In this document: one piece after another, positions 44,816 through 54,605 of the stretch
How positions within the stretch are numbered: the first letter of the stretch is position 1
Layout of the letters: each line of letters starts with the position of its first letter
Notes under the pieces: generated by a model
Seen by the model: only the letters and a program-made list of their open reading frames with translations
Told to the model about the DNA's origin: nothing
Database searches by the model: none
Source of the DNA: Aquabacter cavernae
Lineage (GTDB): Bacteria > Pseudomonadota > Alphaproteobacteria > Rhizobiales > Xanthobacteraceae
Assembly (NCBI RefSeq): GCF_003993795.1
Contig: NZ_RWKV01000008.1
Span: 1,116,001 to 1,180,000, forward strand
DNA length: 64,000 nt
Reading direction: 5' to 3'
Program-made: the position numbers and the translations under genes

Positions 44816-45412
44816 ATGTCCTTCACGCTGCCTGATCTTCCGTATGCCTACGACGCCCTCGGGCCCTATATGTCCCGTGAGACGCTCGAATACCATCACG
44901 ACAAGCATCATCTCGCTTACGTGAATAACGGTAACAATCTCCTAAAGGGAACCGAATTCGAGGGAAAATCCCTGGAAGAGATTGTGAAGGGCTCCTACGG
45001 CAAGAATGCCGGGCTCTTCAACAATGCCGCCCAGCACTACAACCATGTCCTGTTCTGGAACTGGATGAAGCCGAACGGTGGCGGTGCCATCCCCGGTGAG
45101 ATCGAGAAGAAGATCATCGAGGACATCGGCTCTGTCGATAAGTTCAAGGAAGACTTCGTTGCCGCCGGCATCGGCCAGTTCGGCTCCGGCTGGGCGTGGC
45201 TCACGCTCAAGGATGGCAAGTTCTCCATCACCAAGACCCCCAATGGCGAGAATCCTCTCGTCCATGGCGGCGTTCCGCTGCTGGGCGTGGATGTGTGGGA
45301 GCATTCCTACTATATCGATTACCGCAACCGTCGCCCCGATTACCTCAAGGCCTTTGTGGATAATCTGGTGAACTGGGACTACGTCGCCGAGCTTTACAGC
45401 AAGGCGGCCTGA
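44816..45412 (+). CDS. sodB: Superoxide dismutase (Fe/Mn family)
   Basis: The 198-residue enzyme converts superoxide to hydrogen peroxide and oxygen. Metal ligands lie in LEYHHDKHHLAYV (His), NAAQHYNHVLFW (His) and VDVWEHSYYIDYRNRRPDYL (Asp and His). Gln in NNAAQHYNH is the second-sphere residue that favours Fe over Mn, though cambialistic enzymes exist. No signal peptide, so it is cytoplasmic. It is monocistronic with a strong terminator. Confidence 0.96.
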   Translation: MSFTLPDLPYAYDALGPYMSRETLEYHHDKHHLAYVNNGNNLLKGTEFEGKSLEEIVKGSYGKNAGLFNNAAQHYNHVLFWNWMKPNGGGAIPGEIEKKIIEDIGSVDKFKEDFVAAGIGQFGSGWAWLTLKDGKFSITKTPNGENPLVHGGVPLLGVDVWEHSYYIDYRNRRPDYLKAFVDNLVNWDYVAELYSKAA

Positions 45413-45454
45413 GGATCGGCGCTGACGGCGCGATCCGAATTGCAAACAGAGTTA

Positions 45455-45490
45455 ACGCCGGCCGGGCCCGTCCCGACCGGCGTTTTTCTT
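45455..45490 (+). terminator. Intrinsic terminator of sodB
   Basis: ACGCCGGCCGGG (45455-45466) pairs with CCCGACCGGCGT (45472-45483), with one mismatch, and is followed by TTTTCTT. Confidence 0.85.
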
Positions 45491-45738
45491 GGGCGCCGAA
45501 GGAATCGGCACACCCATAACCTGCACAGTTTTTGAACTATACATCCCTAGATGGAGATGAGGGGGCAGTGCAAAACGCCTTGCGCTGCATCGCAGTGTAT
45601 AAAATTCTTGCAAAGATCCAGTTTAACGGGATGATAAAGAAGCTCACGGATATGTGACCGACGGCGGCCGTCAAGCTGCCGTTCAGGGGACATGTTTTCC
45701 GGGCTGATGCACAGCGTCTCAGTTGGGTCCCGGAACCT
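45491..45738. other. AT-richer leader before the GT39-like gene
   Basis: This 248-bp gap has several AT-rich stretches (CAGTTTTTGAACTATAC at 45528, GTATAAAATTCTTGC at 45596) that could hold promoters for the gene at 45739. I could not fix a single -35/-10 pair, and no operator or RNA structure stands out. Confidence 0.4.
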
Positions 45739-47361
45739 ATGCGTGTCCCCCGCCTTTCCTTGCCGCAATCCCTGGCGGATCGCCTCGCCCTGATCGTCTT
45801 CGCGGCGGCGAGCCTCGTCAGCCTCTTCACATTCAACGATTACGGCCTGGGATGGGATGACTTCACCCATTCCCAATATGGCGACCTGCTCTATTCCTAT
45901 TTCGCCTCCGGCCTGACCCACACGAGGGTCTTCTCCTTCGTGAACCTCTATTATTACGGCGGCGGCTTCGACCTCGCGGCCTCGGCGCTCTCCAAGATGC
46001 TGCCGGTTGACGTGTTCGACGTGCGCCGCCTGCTGGGCGCCGTGGTGGGCCTGGGCGGCGTGCTCATCGTGTGGCGCCTGGCGCGCCGGGTGGGCGGGCC
46101 GGTCTGCGGGTTTGTCGCCCTCTGCCTCCTGCTCATCTGCCCACTCTATTACGGGCACATGTTCATGAACGCGAAGGACGCGCCCTTCGCCGTGGCCGTG
46201 GCCCTGCTGATCTATTCCATGGCCCGCGCCCTGGACGAATATCCCTCCCCCTCCTGGCGCACGGCGGCCATTTTCGGCATCAGCCTGGGTCTTGCGGTGG
46301 GAACGCGCGTGCTCGGCGTCATCACGGTGGCCTATGCCGGCTTCGCGCTGATGCTGCTGGCCACCCTCGAATGGCGGCGCCTGGGCTTCAAGGCCATGGC
46401 CGGCCGTCTCGGCCAGTGCCTCGCGCTCATGGCGCTGGGCCTGCCGCTCGCCTATTTCACCCTGGGCATCGTCTGGCCCTGGGCGGTGGTGGACCCGCTG
46501 AACCCCATGAAGGCGCTCGCCTATTACGCCCATTTCTGGGAAGTGCCGTGGCGCGAGCTGTATGAGGGGCGGCCCATCCTGGTGCCGGACATGCCGCGCA
46601 CCTATGTGCCCACCCTGTTCGCCGTGCAGATGCCGGAACTGTTCCTGGCCCTGGGCGTGGCCGGCACGGCGGGCGCGCTGGTGGGCGCGCTGTTCGGCTC
46701 GGCGGCGCCCACGCGCCGTGCCCAATATATGCTGCTGGCGGCGGCGGCCCTGTTCCCCATCCTGCTCACCGTGGTGGAACGCCCGGTGATGTATAACGGC
46801 ATCCGCCACTTCGTCTTCATCACGCCCGCCTTCGCGGTGCTGGGCGGGCTCGCGGCCAGCTGGGCCTGGACCTGGCTCGCCCGCCAGCATCGCGCGGTGC
46901 GCGCCGCGGCGGCGGCCGTCTTTGTGGGCGGCATCGCGGTGCCCGCCTTCGAGCTGGCCCAGCTCCACCCCTATCAATATACCTACTACAATCACATCGT
47001 CGGCGGCGTGAAGGGCGCGGACGAGAAGTTCATGCTCGATTACTGGGGCCTCGCCTTCAAGCAGGCCGCCGCCGAGCTGGACGAATATGTGGACGAGCAC
47101 CGCCGGTCCCTGCCCCAGGGCCGCAAGTTCCGGGTGGCCGTGTGCGGCCCGCACCGCGCGGCGGCGGTGGAGCTGGGGCCGCGCTTCGAGACCACCTATG
47201 AGACGCTCGGCGCCGACTTCGCGCTCATGCTGGGCGAGTTCTATTGCGCCGATGTCCAGGCGCCGGTGATTGCCAAGGTGGAGCGCGACGGCGTGGTCTA
47301 TGCCCGTGTCTATGACACGCGCGGCCGCTCCTTCCCCTCGGTCTTCGCGGGCGGCCAGTAA
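45739..47361 (+). CDS. GT39-like membrane glycosyltransferase
   Basis: The 540-residue protein has about ten membrane helices. FNDYGLGWDDFTHSQYGDLLYSY after the first helix contains the acidic pair of GT-C enzymes (ArnT/PMT-like). The C-terminal part is soluble (YEYVDEHRRSLPQGRKFRVAVCGPH). YQYTYYNHIVGGVKGADEKFMLDYWGLAFKQA is a block often seen in this family. Sugar and acceptor are unknown. It lies on the opposite strand to, and about 2.3 kb from, the other GT-C protein of this window and shares the general architecture. Confidence 0.72.
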   Translation: MRVPRLSLPQSLADRLALIVFAAASLVSLFTFNDYGLGWDDFTHSQYGDLLYSYFASGLTHTRVFSFVNLYYYGGGFDLAASALSKMLPVDVFDVRRLLGAVVGLGGVLIVWRLARRVGGPVCGFVALCLLLICPLYYGHMFMNAKDAPFAVAVALLIYSMARALDEYPSPSWRTAAIFGISLGLAVGTRVLGVITVAYAGFALMLLATLEWRRLGFKAMAGRLGQCLALMALGLPLAYFTLGIVWPWAVVDPLNPMKALAYYAHFWEVPWRELYEGRPILVPDMPRTYVPTLFAVQMPELFLALGVAGTAGALVGALFGSAAPTRRAQYMLLAAAALFPILLTVVERPVMYNGIRHFVFITPAFAVLGGLAASWAWTWLARQHRAVRAAAAAVFVGGIAVPAFELAQLHPYQYTYYNHIVGGVKGADEKFMLDYWGLAFKQAAAELDEYVDEHRRSLPQGRKFRVAVCGPHRAAAVELGPRFETTYETLGADFALMLGEFYCADVQAPVIAKVERDGVVYARVYDTRGRSFPSVFAGGQ

Positions 47362-47380
47362 ACCCGCCGGCACACGGCTC

Positions 47381-47420
47381 AAAAAAAGACGGGGCGGCCT
47401 CACAGCCGCCCCGCTTTTTT
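47381..47420. terminator. Bidirectional intrinsic terminator
   Basis: AAAAAAAGACGGGGCGGC and GCCGCCCCGCTTTTTT form a stem (47390-47398 with 47405-47413) flanked by A and T runs on both sides. It serves the convergent glycosyltransferase and phytase-like genes. Confidence 0.92.
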
Positions 47421-47438
47421 ATATCGACGGCCGAAGCC

Positions 47439-48845
47439 TCACTTCGCCTTCAGCAACTCGCCCACTTCCAGAAGGACGAACTCGTTGTCATCCGCCTTCT
47501 GCGGCGCGCGGCCGGCGGAGAAGGGCAGATTGTTGTCATTGCCCACCACGATATGGGTGGGGTCCACCATCACCACGTCCTCGATGGTGAAGAAGGGGAA
47601 GCCGAGCGTGCCGTTGGCGGCGGTGCCCGGCCGGGACTTGCCGTTGGGATCCTTCATGGCCAGCAGGTCGATATGGCCCACCTTGCGCATGAGCCCTCCA
47701 GCCATTTCGGGCGTGAACTCCACCTTGTAGACGCGCTTGAAGGCCGCCGGCTTATGGAAGCAGGTGGGGTCCACCTTGCCCTCGGCGCAGGCCGCAGCCT
47801 TCGTGCCTTCGAGGCTGTCGCGCTCGATGACCAGGGCCGTGGTGGCGTCGATCATGTTGAAGTCGCCGATGGCATTGCCCGCCACCGCCAGGGGATATTT
47901 CCAGGAGCGGCCGGTCCACTGGCGGCTGGGAATGTCGAACTCCAGCACGCGCAGCACTTCCTTGCCGCCCTCGGTCTCCTTCGCGCCGTCGGCGGTGGCG
48001 ATGGGCCCCTCCAGCATGGCGTAGAGCTTGGTCTTGTCGGGCGAGATGGCCATGCCCTCGAAGCCCTTGGAGCGGAACACCTCGAACGCCACCTTGCCGC
48101 CCGGCGCGCCGGGCGTGGTCACGCTGGGATGGTCGGGCGAGCGCACGGTCTTGCCGTCCACCTTGGTCTCGTAGATGGCCTTCACCTTGCCGGTGGCGTC
48201 GGCCTCGATGAGATAGGGGCCGAACTCCTCGCCAAACCACACGCTGTCACCGGCCACCTGGATGGATTCCGGGTCGAAGTCCGCGCCGGTGAGATAGCGC
48301 GTGGTGGTGCTTTCCGTGGCGATGGGGAACGGCACCTTCTTGTCGGGATCGCGCAGGAAGAAGGTGTCGGTGCGGGTGATGGTGCCCGCCTTGAAGTCCA
48401 TGGCGACGCGATGGAACATCAGCATGGCGTCGCTGGAATTGGCCTTGGAGCCATAGCCGTTGTCGGTGAGGATCAGGAAGCGTCCGCCGCCCTCATCCAC
48501 GATGCCCGAGAAGCCCTGGACCGGCTGGCCCTGGAACGGCCGGCTGAGGCCGGTGGGGCGTGGCGCCTCCTTGTCGGAGAGCACGCTGGTGGCGGGCACG
48601 GAGCCCACCTTGTCGTTCCGCGCCCGCTCGGGGCCGGCATATTTGCCGGACACCTGCAGATCCACGGGCGCATCGGCGGGCGGCGGCACGAAGGTGGCCG
48701 CGGGCAGCGCCACATGGCCTTCCACCGTGGCCGGATAGGCTGCGCCTTCGGAAGCCGCAGGCGCCGCCTGCTGGGCGAGCGCGGACACCGGCGAAAAAGC
48801 TGTGCTGGCTAAAATAATGGCGAGCAGGGAAGGAAGATGTCGCAT
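47439..48845 (-). CDS. Secreted esterase-like activity of phytase family protein
   Basis: The 468-residue protein has a signal peptide (MRHLPSLLAIILASTAFSPVSALAQ). The rest is the phytase-like beta-propeller domain (PF13449): GFSGIVDEGGGRFLILTDNGYGSKANSSDAMLM, then GADFDPESIQVAGDSVWFGEEFGPYLIEAD and KGFEGMAISPDKTKLYAMLEGP, and IEDVVMVDPTHIVVGNDNNLPFS near the end. These Asp/Asn-rich blocks are metal-binding in the family. The true substrate of this branch is unclear. AGGAG six bases before ATG fixes the start. Confidence 0.9.
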   Translation of the reverse strand: MRHLPSLLAIILASTAFSPVSALAQQAAPAASEGAAYPATVEGHVALPAATFVPPPADAPVDLQVSGKYAGPERARNDKVGSVPATSVLSDKEAPRPTGLSRPFQGQPVQGFSGIVDEGGGRFLILTDNGYGSKANSSDAMLMFHRVAMDFKAGTITRTDTFFLRDPDKKVPFPIATESTTTRYLTGADFDPESIQVAGDSVWFGEEFGPYLIEADATGKVKAIYETKVDGKTVRSPDHPSVTTPGAPGGKVAFEVFRSKGFEGMAISPDKTKLYAMLEGPIATADGAKETEGGKEVLRVLEFDIPSRQWTGRSWKYPLAVAGNAIGDFNMIDATTALVIERDSLEGTKAAACAEGKVDPTCFHKPAAFKRVYKVEFTPEMAGGLMRKVGHIDLLAMKDPNGKSRPGTAANGTLGFPFFTIEDVVMVDPTHIVVGNDNNLPFSAGRAPQKADDNEFVLLEVGELLKAK

Positions 48846-48933
48846 GGCAGTCTCCTGATATCCCCGCGCCACTTACTTGCGGTCTGGAGGTGTCGGAGAG
48901 GAGACGGGCCAACGACAATTCAGTGACGCGAGA

Positions 48934-49917
48934 TCAGATCCATCTGAGCCGGCGAAACAACCAGGACAGGCTCAAGGCAAACGCCACCAGAAGGAAGGAG
49001 ATGAGCCAGAAGGATTCCGGATCATCCACGCCGGGAATGCCGCCCACATTCATGCCGAACAGGCCCGAGACGAAGGTGAGCGGGGCGAACACCACCGTCA
49101 CCACCGCCAGAACCAGCATGGACTTGTTCATCTGCTCGGCGCGCCGGTCCACCATCTGGTCGCGGATTAGGGACGCGCGCTCGCGGATGGAATCCAGCTC
49201 TTCCGTGAAGCGCGCCACGCGGTCGGCGGCATCGCGGATGCGGGTGCGGTCCTTGGGGCCGAGCCAGGGATCGTCCTCGGTGGAGAAATGGTTCAGCGCC
49301 TCCCGCTGGGGGGCGATGTGGCGGCGCAGCTTGATGGAGACCCGCCGCAGAATGGCGAGCTTGGGCAGCAGGTCGCGGGATTCCGATGTCTCCACGGAAT
49401 CCTCCAGTTCGTCCGCCTCGTCCATCAGGGCGGAGATGACCGTGTCCAGCCGGTCTACGAGACGCAGGCTGAGGTCCGCCACCATCTCCCCCTGGGTGCG
49501 TGGCTTCTTCGCGCGGGAGAGGGCGTCCACATAATCGCCGATGGCGGAGATGGGCTCGTGCTGCAGCGTGATGATGCGCCGCGCCTCCACCCAGAGATGC
49601 AGGCCCAGCAGATCCTCGGGGAGGGAATTGCGCTGGAGATTGACCGCGCGGAGCACCAGGAAGGCGCTGTCATTGAACAGGGAGCAGCGCGGGCGGCTCT
49701 CGTCGTCCAGCATGCCTTCCAGGATGATGCGGTCGATGCCGCTATGCTCGCGCAGCCAGTCCTGCGGCTGTTTGGGCAGGCAGCGGAAATGCAGCCAGAC
49801 GAAGCCCTCGTCCATCGCCTCCTGGGCCTGCACCTCATCCCAGGCGATGCGGCGCCCGCCGCCCTCGCCATCGAAGTACCATGCCTCCAGGAGGCCCTCA
49901 TTGTGCTGGTCCGCCAT
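48934..49917 (-). CDS. zntB: ZntB/CorA-family divalent cation transporter
   Basis: The 327-residue protein has a large N-terminal cytoplasmic domain and two C-terminal helices (MLVLAVVTVVFAPLTFVSGLFGMNVGG, FWLISFLLVAFALSLSWLF) with the GMN pore motif. ERASLIRDQMVDRRAEQMNKSM is the long stalk helix. The N-terminus (LLEAWYFDGEGGGRRIAWDE) fits ZntB rather than CorA. It would move Zn2+ (or Mg2+/other cations) across the inner membrane as a pentamer. Monocistronic; repeat family A copy 2 lies directly upstream. Confidence 0.9.
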   Translation of the reverse strand: MADQHNEGLLEAWYFDGEGGGRRIAWDEVQAQEAMDEGFVWLHFRCLPKQPQDWLREHSGIDRIILEGMLDDESRPRCSLFNDSAFLVLRAVNLQRNSLPEDLLGLHLWVEARRIITLQHEPISAIGDYVDALSRAKKPRTQGEMVADLSLRLVDRLDTVISALMDEADELEDSVETSESRDLLPKLAILRRVSIKLRRHIAPQREALNHFSTEDDPWLGPKDRTRIRDAADRVARFTEELDSIRERASLIRDQMVDRRAEQMNKSMLVLAVVTVVFAPLTFVSGLFGMNVGGIPGVDDPESFWLISFLLVAFALSLSWLFRRLRWI

Positions 49918-49932
49918 CCTCGCCCCCACCGG

Positions 49933-50058
49933 CTAGAGCGCGATCGCCCGACCTCGAAGCACCGGGATGCGCCGAGGCATGTGATGAATCGCTCTCCATC
50001 CAGGATTGAGAGGCCGATTCACCAATCAGGTTGCGTCAACCTGATCGGATCAGGCTCT
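49933..50058 (-). repeat. Interspersed repeat family A, copy 2 (126 bp)
   Basis: The reverse complement begins AGAGCCTGATCCGATCAGG and ends GGGCGATCGCGCTCTAG, aligning with 660-785. The first hairpin here is ATCAGGTTG / CAACCTGAT, different in sequence from copy 1 but in the same place. It lies between the zntB start and the M20 peptidase stop. Confidence 0.75.
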
Positions 50059-50133
50059 GGCGCCTTCCTGCCAGAAAGCCGGGCGCGGGAAAAGCGGCGA
50101 GAGCGGCGCGCGCCCCTGCCGCCGCCCCTGCCC

Positions 50134-51510
50134 TCACGCCAGCGCGTCGAGGATGCGCACCCAGCTGCGGGTGCCCTTGCGGAAGCATTTGAGGTCGTAC
50201 TTCTCATTGGGCGAATGCACGCGGTCATCGTCCAGGCCGAAGCCGATGAGCAGCGTGTCCAGGCCGATCACCGCCTTGAACTGGCCGAGAATGGGAATGG
50301 AGCCGCCGGAGCCGATCTCCACCGGCGGCTTGTCCCATTCCTGCTCCAGCGCGTGGGCCGCTTTCTTGAGGTCGGGATTATCCGCCGGCACCATGAGCGC
50401 GCTCGCGCCCTCGCCGAAATGCAGGTCGAGCTTGCAATCGCCCGGCAGGCGCGCGGCCACGAATTCCGCGAACGCGGCCTTGATGGCGGCGGGGTCCTGG
50501 TCCGCCACCAGGCGGAAGGAGATCTTGGCGGTGGCGGCGGACGGGACGATGGTCTTGCTCCCCTTCCCCGTATAGCCGCCGAACATGCCGTTCACCTCGG
50601 CGGTGGGGCGCGACTGGATCATCTCGATGAGCATCCGGTCCTGCTCGCCCGAGGGGATGGAGAGCCCCACGGGGCCGAGGAAGGTGTCGGCCGTGAAGCC
50701 CAGCGCCTCCCATTGCGCCCGCACCTCGGCGGTGGGCTCGCGCACCGCATCGTAGAAGCCGGGAATGGTCACGCGCCCGTTCGCGTCGTGCATGTCCGCG
50801 ATGATCTGCGCCACCACATGGGTGGGATTGCGGGCGGCACCGCCGAACAGGCCGGAATGCAAATCACGGTCGGCGCCGGTGATGGTCAGTTCGCAATGCA
50901 GGATGCCGCGCAGGGCGGTGGTGATGGCGGGCGTATCGCGATCCCACATGCCCGTGTCGCACACCAGCGCCACGTCGGCGGCCAGTTCCGGCGCATTGGC
51001 GGCGAGGAAGGCGGGCAGGCTCGGGGAGCCGCACTCCTCCTCCCCTTCCAGCAGGATGGTGACATCCACCGGCAGGCGGCCATTCACGTCGCGATGGGCG
51101 CGCAGCGCTTCGATGAAGGTGAGGGCCTGACCCTTGTCGTCGGCCGCGCCGCGCCCGACGATGCGTTGCGCGCCCGCGTCGCCCAGCAGCGCCGGCTCGA
51201 ACGGCGGGGTGTTCCACAGCTCCAGCGGGTCCACCGGCTGCACGTCATAATGGCCGTAGAACAGGACGCGGCGGGCGGCACCCGTATCCGTGCGGCCGAG
51301 CACCACGGGATGTCCCGTCGTGTCGCGCACGGTGGTGGCGACACCCAACTCGTTCAGCACGCCCGCCACCCATTCCGCCGCGCGGCGGCAATCGCCGGCA
51401 TAGGCGGGATCGGTGGAGATGCTCGGGATCCTGAGGAAGGTGAACAGCCTGTCGAGGCTGCCCTCCAGCTGAGCGTCTACCTTGTTCAGAACGTCTTCCA
51501 GCGCAGCCAT
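50134..51510 (-). CDS. M20-family dipeptidase
   Basis: The 458-residue zinc peptidase has the M20 ligand set: FYGHYDVQPVDP (His), GRGAADDKGQ (bridging Asp), LEGEEECGSPS (catalytic Glu and ligand), LVCDTGMWD (Asp) and DDRVHSPNEKYDL (His). The dimerisation domain is at about 200-330 (DRDLHSGLFGGAARNP). Relatives are cytosolic dipeptidases or carnosinase-like enzymes; exact substrate unknown. It is monocistronic. Confidence 0.92.
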   Translation of the reverse strand: MAALEDVLNKVDAQLEGSLDRLFTFLRIPSISTDPAYAGDCRRAAEWVAGVLNELGVATTVRDTTGHPVVLGRTDTGAARRVLFYGHYDVQPVDPLELWNTPPFEPALLGDAGAQRIVGRGAADDKGQALTFIEALRAHRDVNGRLPVDVTILLEGEEECGSPSLPAFLAANAPELAADVALVCDTGMWDRDTPAITTALRGILHCELTITGADRDLHSGLFGGAARNPTHVVAQIIADMHDANGRVTIPGFYDAVREPTAEVRAQWEALGFTADTFLGPVGLSIPSGEQDRMLIEMIQSRPTAEVNGMFGGYTGKGSKTIVPSAATAKISFRLVADQDPAAIKAAFAEFVAARLPGDCKLDLHFGEGASALMVPADNPDLKKAAHALEQEWDKPPVEIGSGGSIPILGQFKAVIGLDTLLIGFGLDDDRVHSPNEKYDLKCFRKGTRSWVRILDALA

Positions 51511-51663
51511 GCCATCCTCGATGCCATCGGATCATCCGGGGGTATCGGGGAACACCTGAAGGCCGCCGTCAAGGGGGCGAACAGCGGTAGCCGGCGCGGG
51601 ACGGTGCTTTACAGGCAAGGCTCACGCCGCCCCGCCCGCATGGGGCGAGGCGATGGAGGCATT

Positions 51664-52101
51664 TCAATTTGCGGTAGGCGTAGCGGTGGTCGCGGCGACG
51701 CCTTCGCCAGCAACTGTTCCCGGACGCTGGCTGCGGCGGGCACGCTGGAGCACGGAGCCGATGCGCCGGTAGAGCAGGCGCGGCAGCAGGGGCATGCCCA
51801 CCGCGGCGTCATAGCCGTGGCGACCGGCGGCACGGGCGAGCGCATGGGCACTGCCTTCCGCCACCATCACGGCGGGAATGGCGTCCCCGGTATCCTTGAA
51901 GGGGTGATCGGGGACATCGTCCACCGAGGCGGCCTGGACCACCACCACGTCGAACTGGCGCGGCAGGTCGAGCGCTTCCGCCACGGCGGCGGCTTCGGTG
52001 ACGGTTCCCACGCCCAGGGCGGTCAGGCCGAGACGGGTGGTCTCGCGGCGGTCCGCATCGGCATCGATGATGAGAATGCGGGCAATCGGCAACACCTTCA
52101 T
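51664..52101 (-). CDS. Stand-alone pseudo-receiver protein
   Basis: The 145-residue product looks like a single receiver domain: ARILIIDADADRRETTRLGLTALGVGTVTEA, FDVVVVQAASVDDVPDHPFKDTG and AAVGMPLLPRLLYRRIGSVL. The phospho-acceptor Asp is replaced by Gln (VVVVQAAS), and the conserved Lys is missing (VGMPLL). It thus cannot be phosphorylated in the usual way. The last 25 residues are a low-complexity tail. ATG at 52101 with GGAG six bases before is preferred over a longer frame to 52155. Confidence 0.7.
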   Translation of the reverse strand: MKVLPIARILIIDADADRRETTRLGLTALGVGTVTEAAAVAEALDLPRQFDVVVVQAASVDDVPDHPFKDTGDAIPAVMVAEGSAHALARAAGRHGYDAAVGMPLLPRLLYRRIGSVLQRARRSQRPGTVAGEGVAATTATPTAN

Positions 52102-52305
52102 CGGGCGCTCCTCATTAGAGGCGACTCCGACCGATTTCTTCGGCCGGGCCGCCATTCAGCGACTCCGGCCGAACGTATTCCCCGCGCTACGTTCGACTCG
52201 TTCTGAATATACAAGCAGCCCGCTACCGAGGCAACCACTACCCGGCTCCGGCATAGTGTGCCGCCGAAAAAGGCGCCCGGTATCAGGAGGAGGAACGCTG
52301 CCGCC

Positions 52306-54000
52306 TCACGAACGGCTGCGCCCGCCCAGAATTCCGCGCAGGATCGCCCGTCCGATCTGGGTGCCCACCTGGGTCGCCACAGAACGCGCGACCTGGCGCA
52401 CCACCAGCTCCGTGGTGGACATGCGGGTGGTGGCGCGGGGCGTCTTCGGGGCGGTCGTCTTGGCGGCGGGCTCCCTCGGCGTGGTCGTCCTCGATGTCGT
52501 CGTCCTGGTCGTGGTCGTTCTGGCCGTGGTGGTTCTGGGCGCGGGCACCTCGGGCGCGGGGGCGGTGGGCGCGGGCCACGGCGAACCGCCGGTGCGGGGC
52601 ACCGACGTGGTGCGGGGCACGGAGGTGGAGCGCCCGGCGGGTTCAGCCGGCGGCGGGCTCGACCAGGGGCCCGGCGTCGGCGGCGCCTGGGGCCGCTCGC
52701 CGCGATCATGCAGCATCTCGAAGGCGGAGACCCGGTCGAGCGGGGTGTCGTAGCGGTGCCCCAGCGGGCTCTGGGCCAGGATCGCCTGCCGTTCCTGCGG
52801 GCTGATGGGCCCGACGCGGGCGGCGGGCGGGGCGATGAGCGTGCGCTCCACCATGGAGGGAATGCCGTTGCCCTCCAGCGTGGAGACCAGCGCCTCGCCC
52901 TTGCCCAGTTCGGTGATGGCGGCGGCGGTGTTCAAGGCGGGATTGGGCCGGAAGGTCTCGGCCGCCGCCTTCACCGCCTTCTGGTCGCGCGGCGTGAAGG
53001 CGCGCAAGGCGTGCTGCACCCGGTTGCCCAATTGGGCGAGCACCGTCTCCGGCACATCCAGCGGGTTCTGGGTGACGAAATAGACACCCACGCCCTTGGA
53101 GCGGATGAGCCGCACCACCTGCTCCACCTTCTCCAGCAACGCCTTCGGGGCGTCGTTGAACAGGAGATGGGCCTCGTCGAAGAAGAAGACGAGGCGCGGC
53201 TTGTCCGGGTCGCCCACCTCGGGAAGCTCCTCGAACAGTTCGGAGAGCAACCAAAGCAGGAAGCATCCATAGAGGCGCGGCGCGCCCATCAGCTTGTCCG
53301 CCGCCAGGATGTTCACCACCCCGCGCCCCGACGCATCCACCCGCATGAGGTCGCGAATATCCAAAGCGGGCTCACCGAAAAAGGAATCCGCGCCCTGGTT
53401 CTCCAGCACCAGCAATTGCCGCTGGATGGCGCCCACCGTCGCGGTGGAGACGTTGCCATAGGTGCGCGAGAGGGTCTGGGCGTTTTCCGCCACGTAAGTG
53501 AGGATCGCCCGCAAATCCTTCAGGTCCAGCAGCAGCAGGCCGTCCTCGTCCGCCACGCGGAAGGCGATGTTCAGCACGCCTTCCTGGGTATCGTTGAGGC
53601 CCATGAGGCGGGCCAGAAGCAGCGGCCCCAGTTCCGAGACCGTGGCGCGCACGGGGTGCCCCTGCTCCCCGAACAAATCCCAGAAGGCCACGGGGAATCG
53701 CTCCGGCCGATACTCGATCCCCACGTCCTGCGCGCGGCGCAGCAGGAAATCACGCGGCTCACCCTCGGCAGCGATTCCCGAAAGGTCGCCCTTGATGTCG
53801 GCGGCGAACACGGGAACCCCGGCGCGGGAAAAGCCTTCCGCCAGCACCTGGAGCGTCACGGTCTTGCCGGTTCCGGTGGCCCCGGTAATGAGGCCGTGAC
53901 GGTTCGCGAGGCGCAGCACGAGTGCCTCGTCCTTGCTCGTTCCGCCCTTCAGGAAACTGCGGCCCACAAAAATCCGCGCGTCGGACTTTTCGTTCGCCAT
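52306..54000 (-). CDS. HerA-like ATPase (DUF853)
   Basis: The 564-residue protein has Walker [19 protein letters not shown] (about 42), Walker [20 protein letters not shown] and the family blocks [19 protein letters not shown] at the N-terminus and [38 protein letters not shown]. This is the DUF853/HerA-like group of FtsK-HerA ATPases. The substrate is unknown. The tail (about 430-545) is low in complexity with tandem Thr/Arg blocks ([18 protein letters not shown]) before a short helical end ([19 protein letters not shown]). ATG at 54000 is the conserved start. Confidence 0.9.
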   Translation of the reverse strand: MANEKSDARIFVGRSFLKGGTSKDEALVLRLANRHGLITGATGTGKTVTLQVLAEGFSRAGVPVFAADIKGDLSGIAAEGEPRDFLLRRAQDVGIEYRPERFPVAFWDLFGEQGHPVRATVSELGPLLLARLMGLNDTQEGVLNIAFRVADEDGLLLLDLKDLRAILTYVAENAQTLSRTYGNVSTATVGAIQRQLLVLENQGADSFFGEPALDIRDLMRVDASGRGVVNILAADKLMGAPRLYGCFLLWLLSELFEELPEVGDPDKPRLVFFFDEAHLLFNDAPKALLEKVEQVVRLIRSKGVGVYFVTQNPLDVPETVLAQLGNRVQHALRAFTPRDQKAVKAAAETFRPNPALNTAAAITELGKGEALVSTLEGNGIPSMVERTLIAPPAARVGPISPQERQAILAQSPLGHRYDTPLDRVSAFEMLHDRGERPQAPPTPGPWSSPPPAEPAGRSTSVPRTTSVPRTGGSPWPAPTAPAPEVPAPRTTTARTTTTRTTTSRTTTPREPAAKTTAPKTPRATTRMSTTELVVRQVARSVATQVGTQIGRAILRGILGGRSRS

Positions 54001-54122
54001 GGCGCCCTCTGCTGGTTTTCGTGACCAGTTTTGCCCCGGCGCGGGGGCAATGCACAAGGGCGCGTGCTTGCCTCCGGGCCGGGGGACGGTCAATATCCCG
54101 CGCCCAACCAGCGGAGGTGCGC

Positions 54123-54503
54123 ATGGAGGAGTTGATCGACCGCTTGCAGCGCAAGGTCGGCATCAGCGAGCAGGCGGCGCACCGGGCGGTGGAGGTGGTG
54201 ATGGAATTCATCTCCCGCGAAGCGCCCGCAGACACGGTGGCCGAACTGGCCGCCGCCATTCCCGGCCTCGGCGACCTCGCCGGTCCCTTGCCGGACGAGA
54301 CCACGGTGCTGGCCGGCACGCGCCATTTCGGCGGCATGGCCCGCCTCATGGTGGTGGCCGACAAGATGATGGCCGCCGGCCTCACCATGCCGCAGGTGCA
54401 GGAAGCCACCCACGAAGTGGTCGCCTTCGCCCGTGAGCGGGCAGGCGCGGATCTCGTGGACCGCATCGTGCGGGCGATTCCCGGCCTGCGCCAGATCGCC
54501 TGA
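54123..54503 (+). CDS. Small helical protein of uncharacterised family
   Basis: The 126-residue product begins [48 protein letters not shown], which resembles the N-terminus of DUF2267/DUF2780-type proteins, then [58 protein letters not shown]. It is all-helical and soluble. AGGTGC before the ATG is a modest ribosome-binding site. It diverges from the HerA-like gene by 122 bp and precedes folP. Function unknown. Confidence 0.7.
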   Translation: MEELIDRLQRKVGISEQAAHRAVEVVMEFISREAPADTVAELAAAIPGLGDLAGPLPDETTVLAGTRHFGGMARLMVVADKMMAAGLTMPQVQEATHEVVAFARERAGADLVDRIVRAIPGLRQIA

Positions 54504-54605
54504 CGGGGCTTTTCGCTCTGCGGGCGGCGGATCTTCCGCCCGCAACGGCTTGCCTTACGCCCGCGGCAGCTTGCCTCCGCGCGGGTTTTGTACCATCCCA
54601 CGGCC

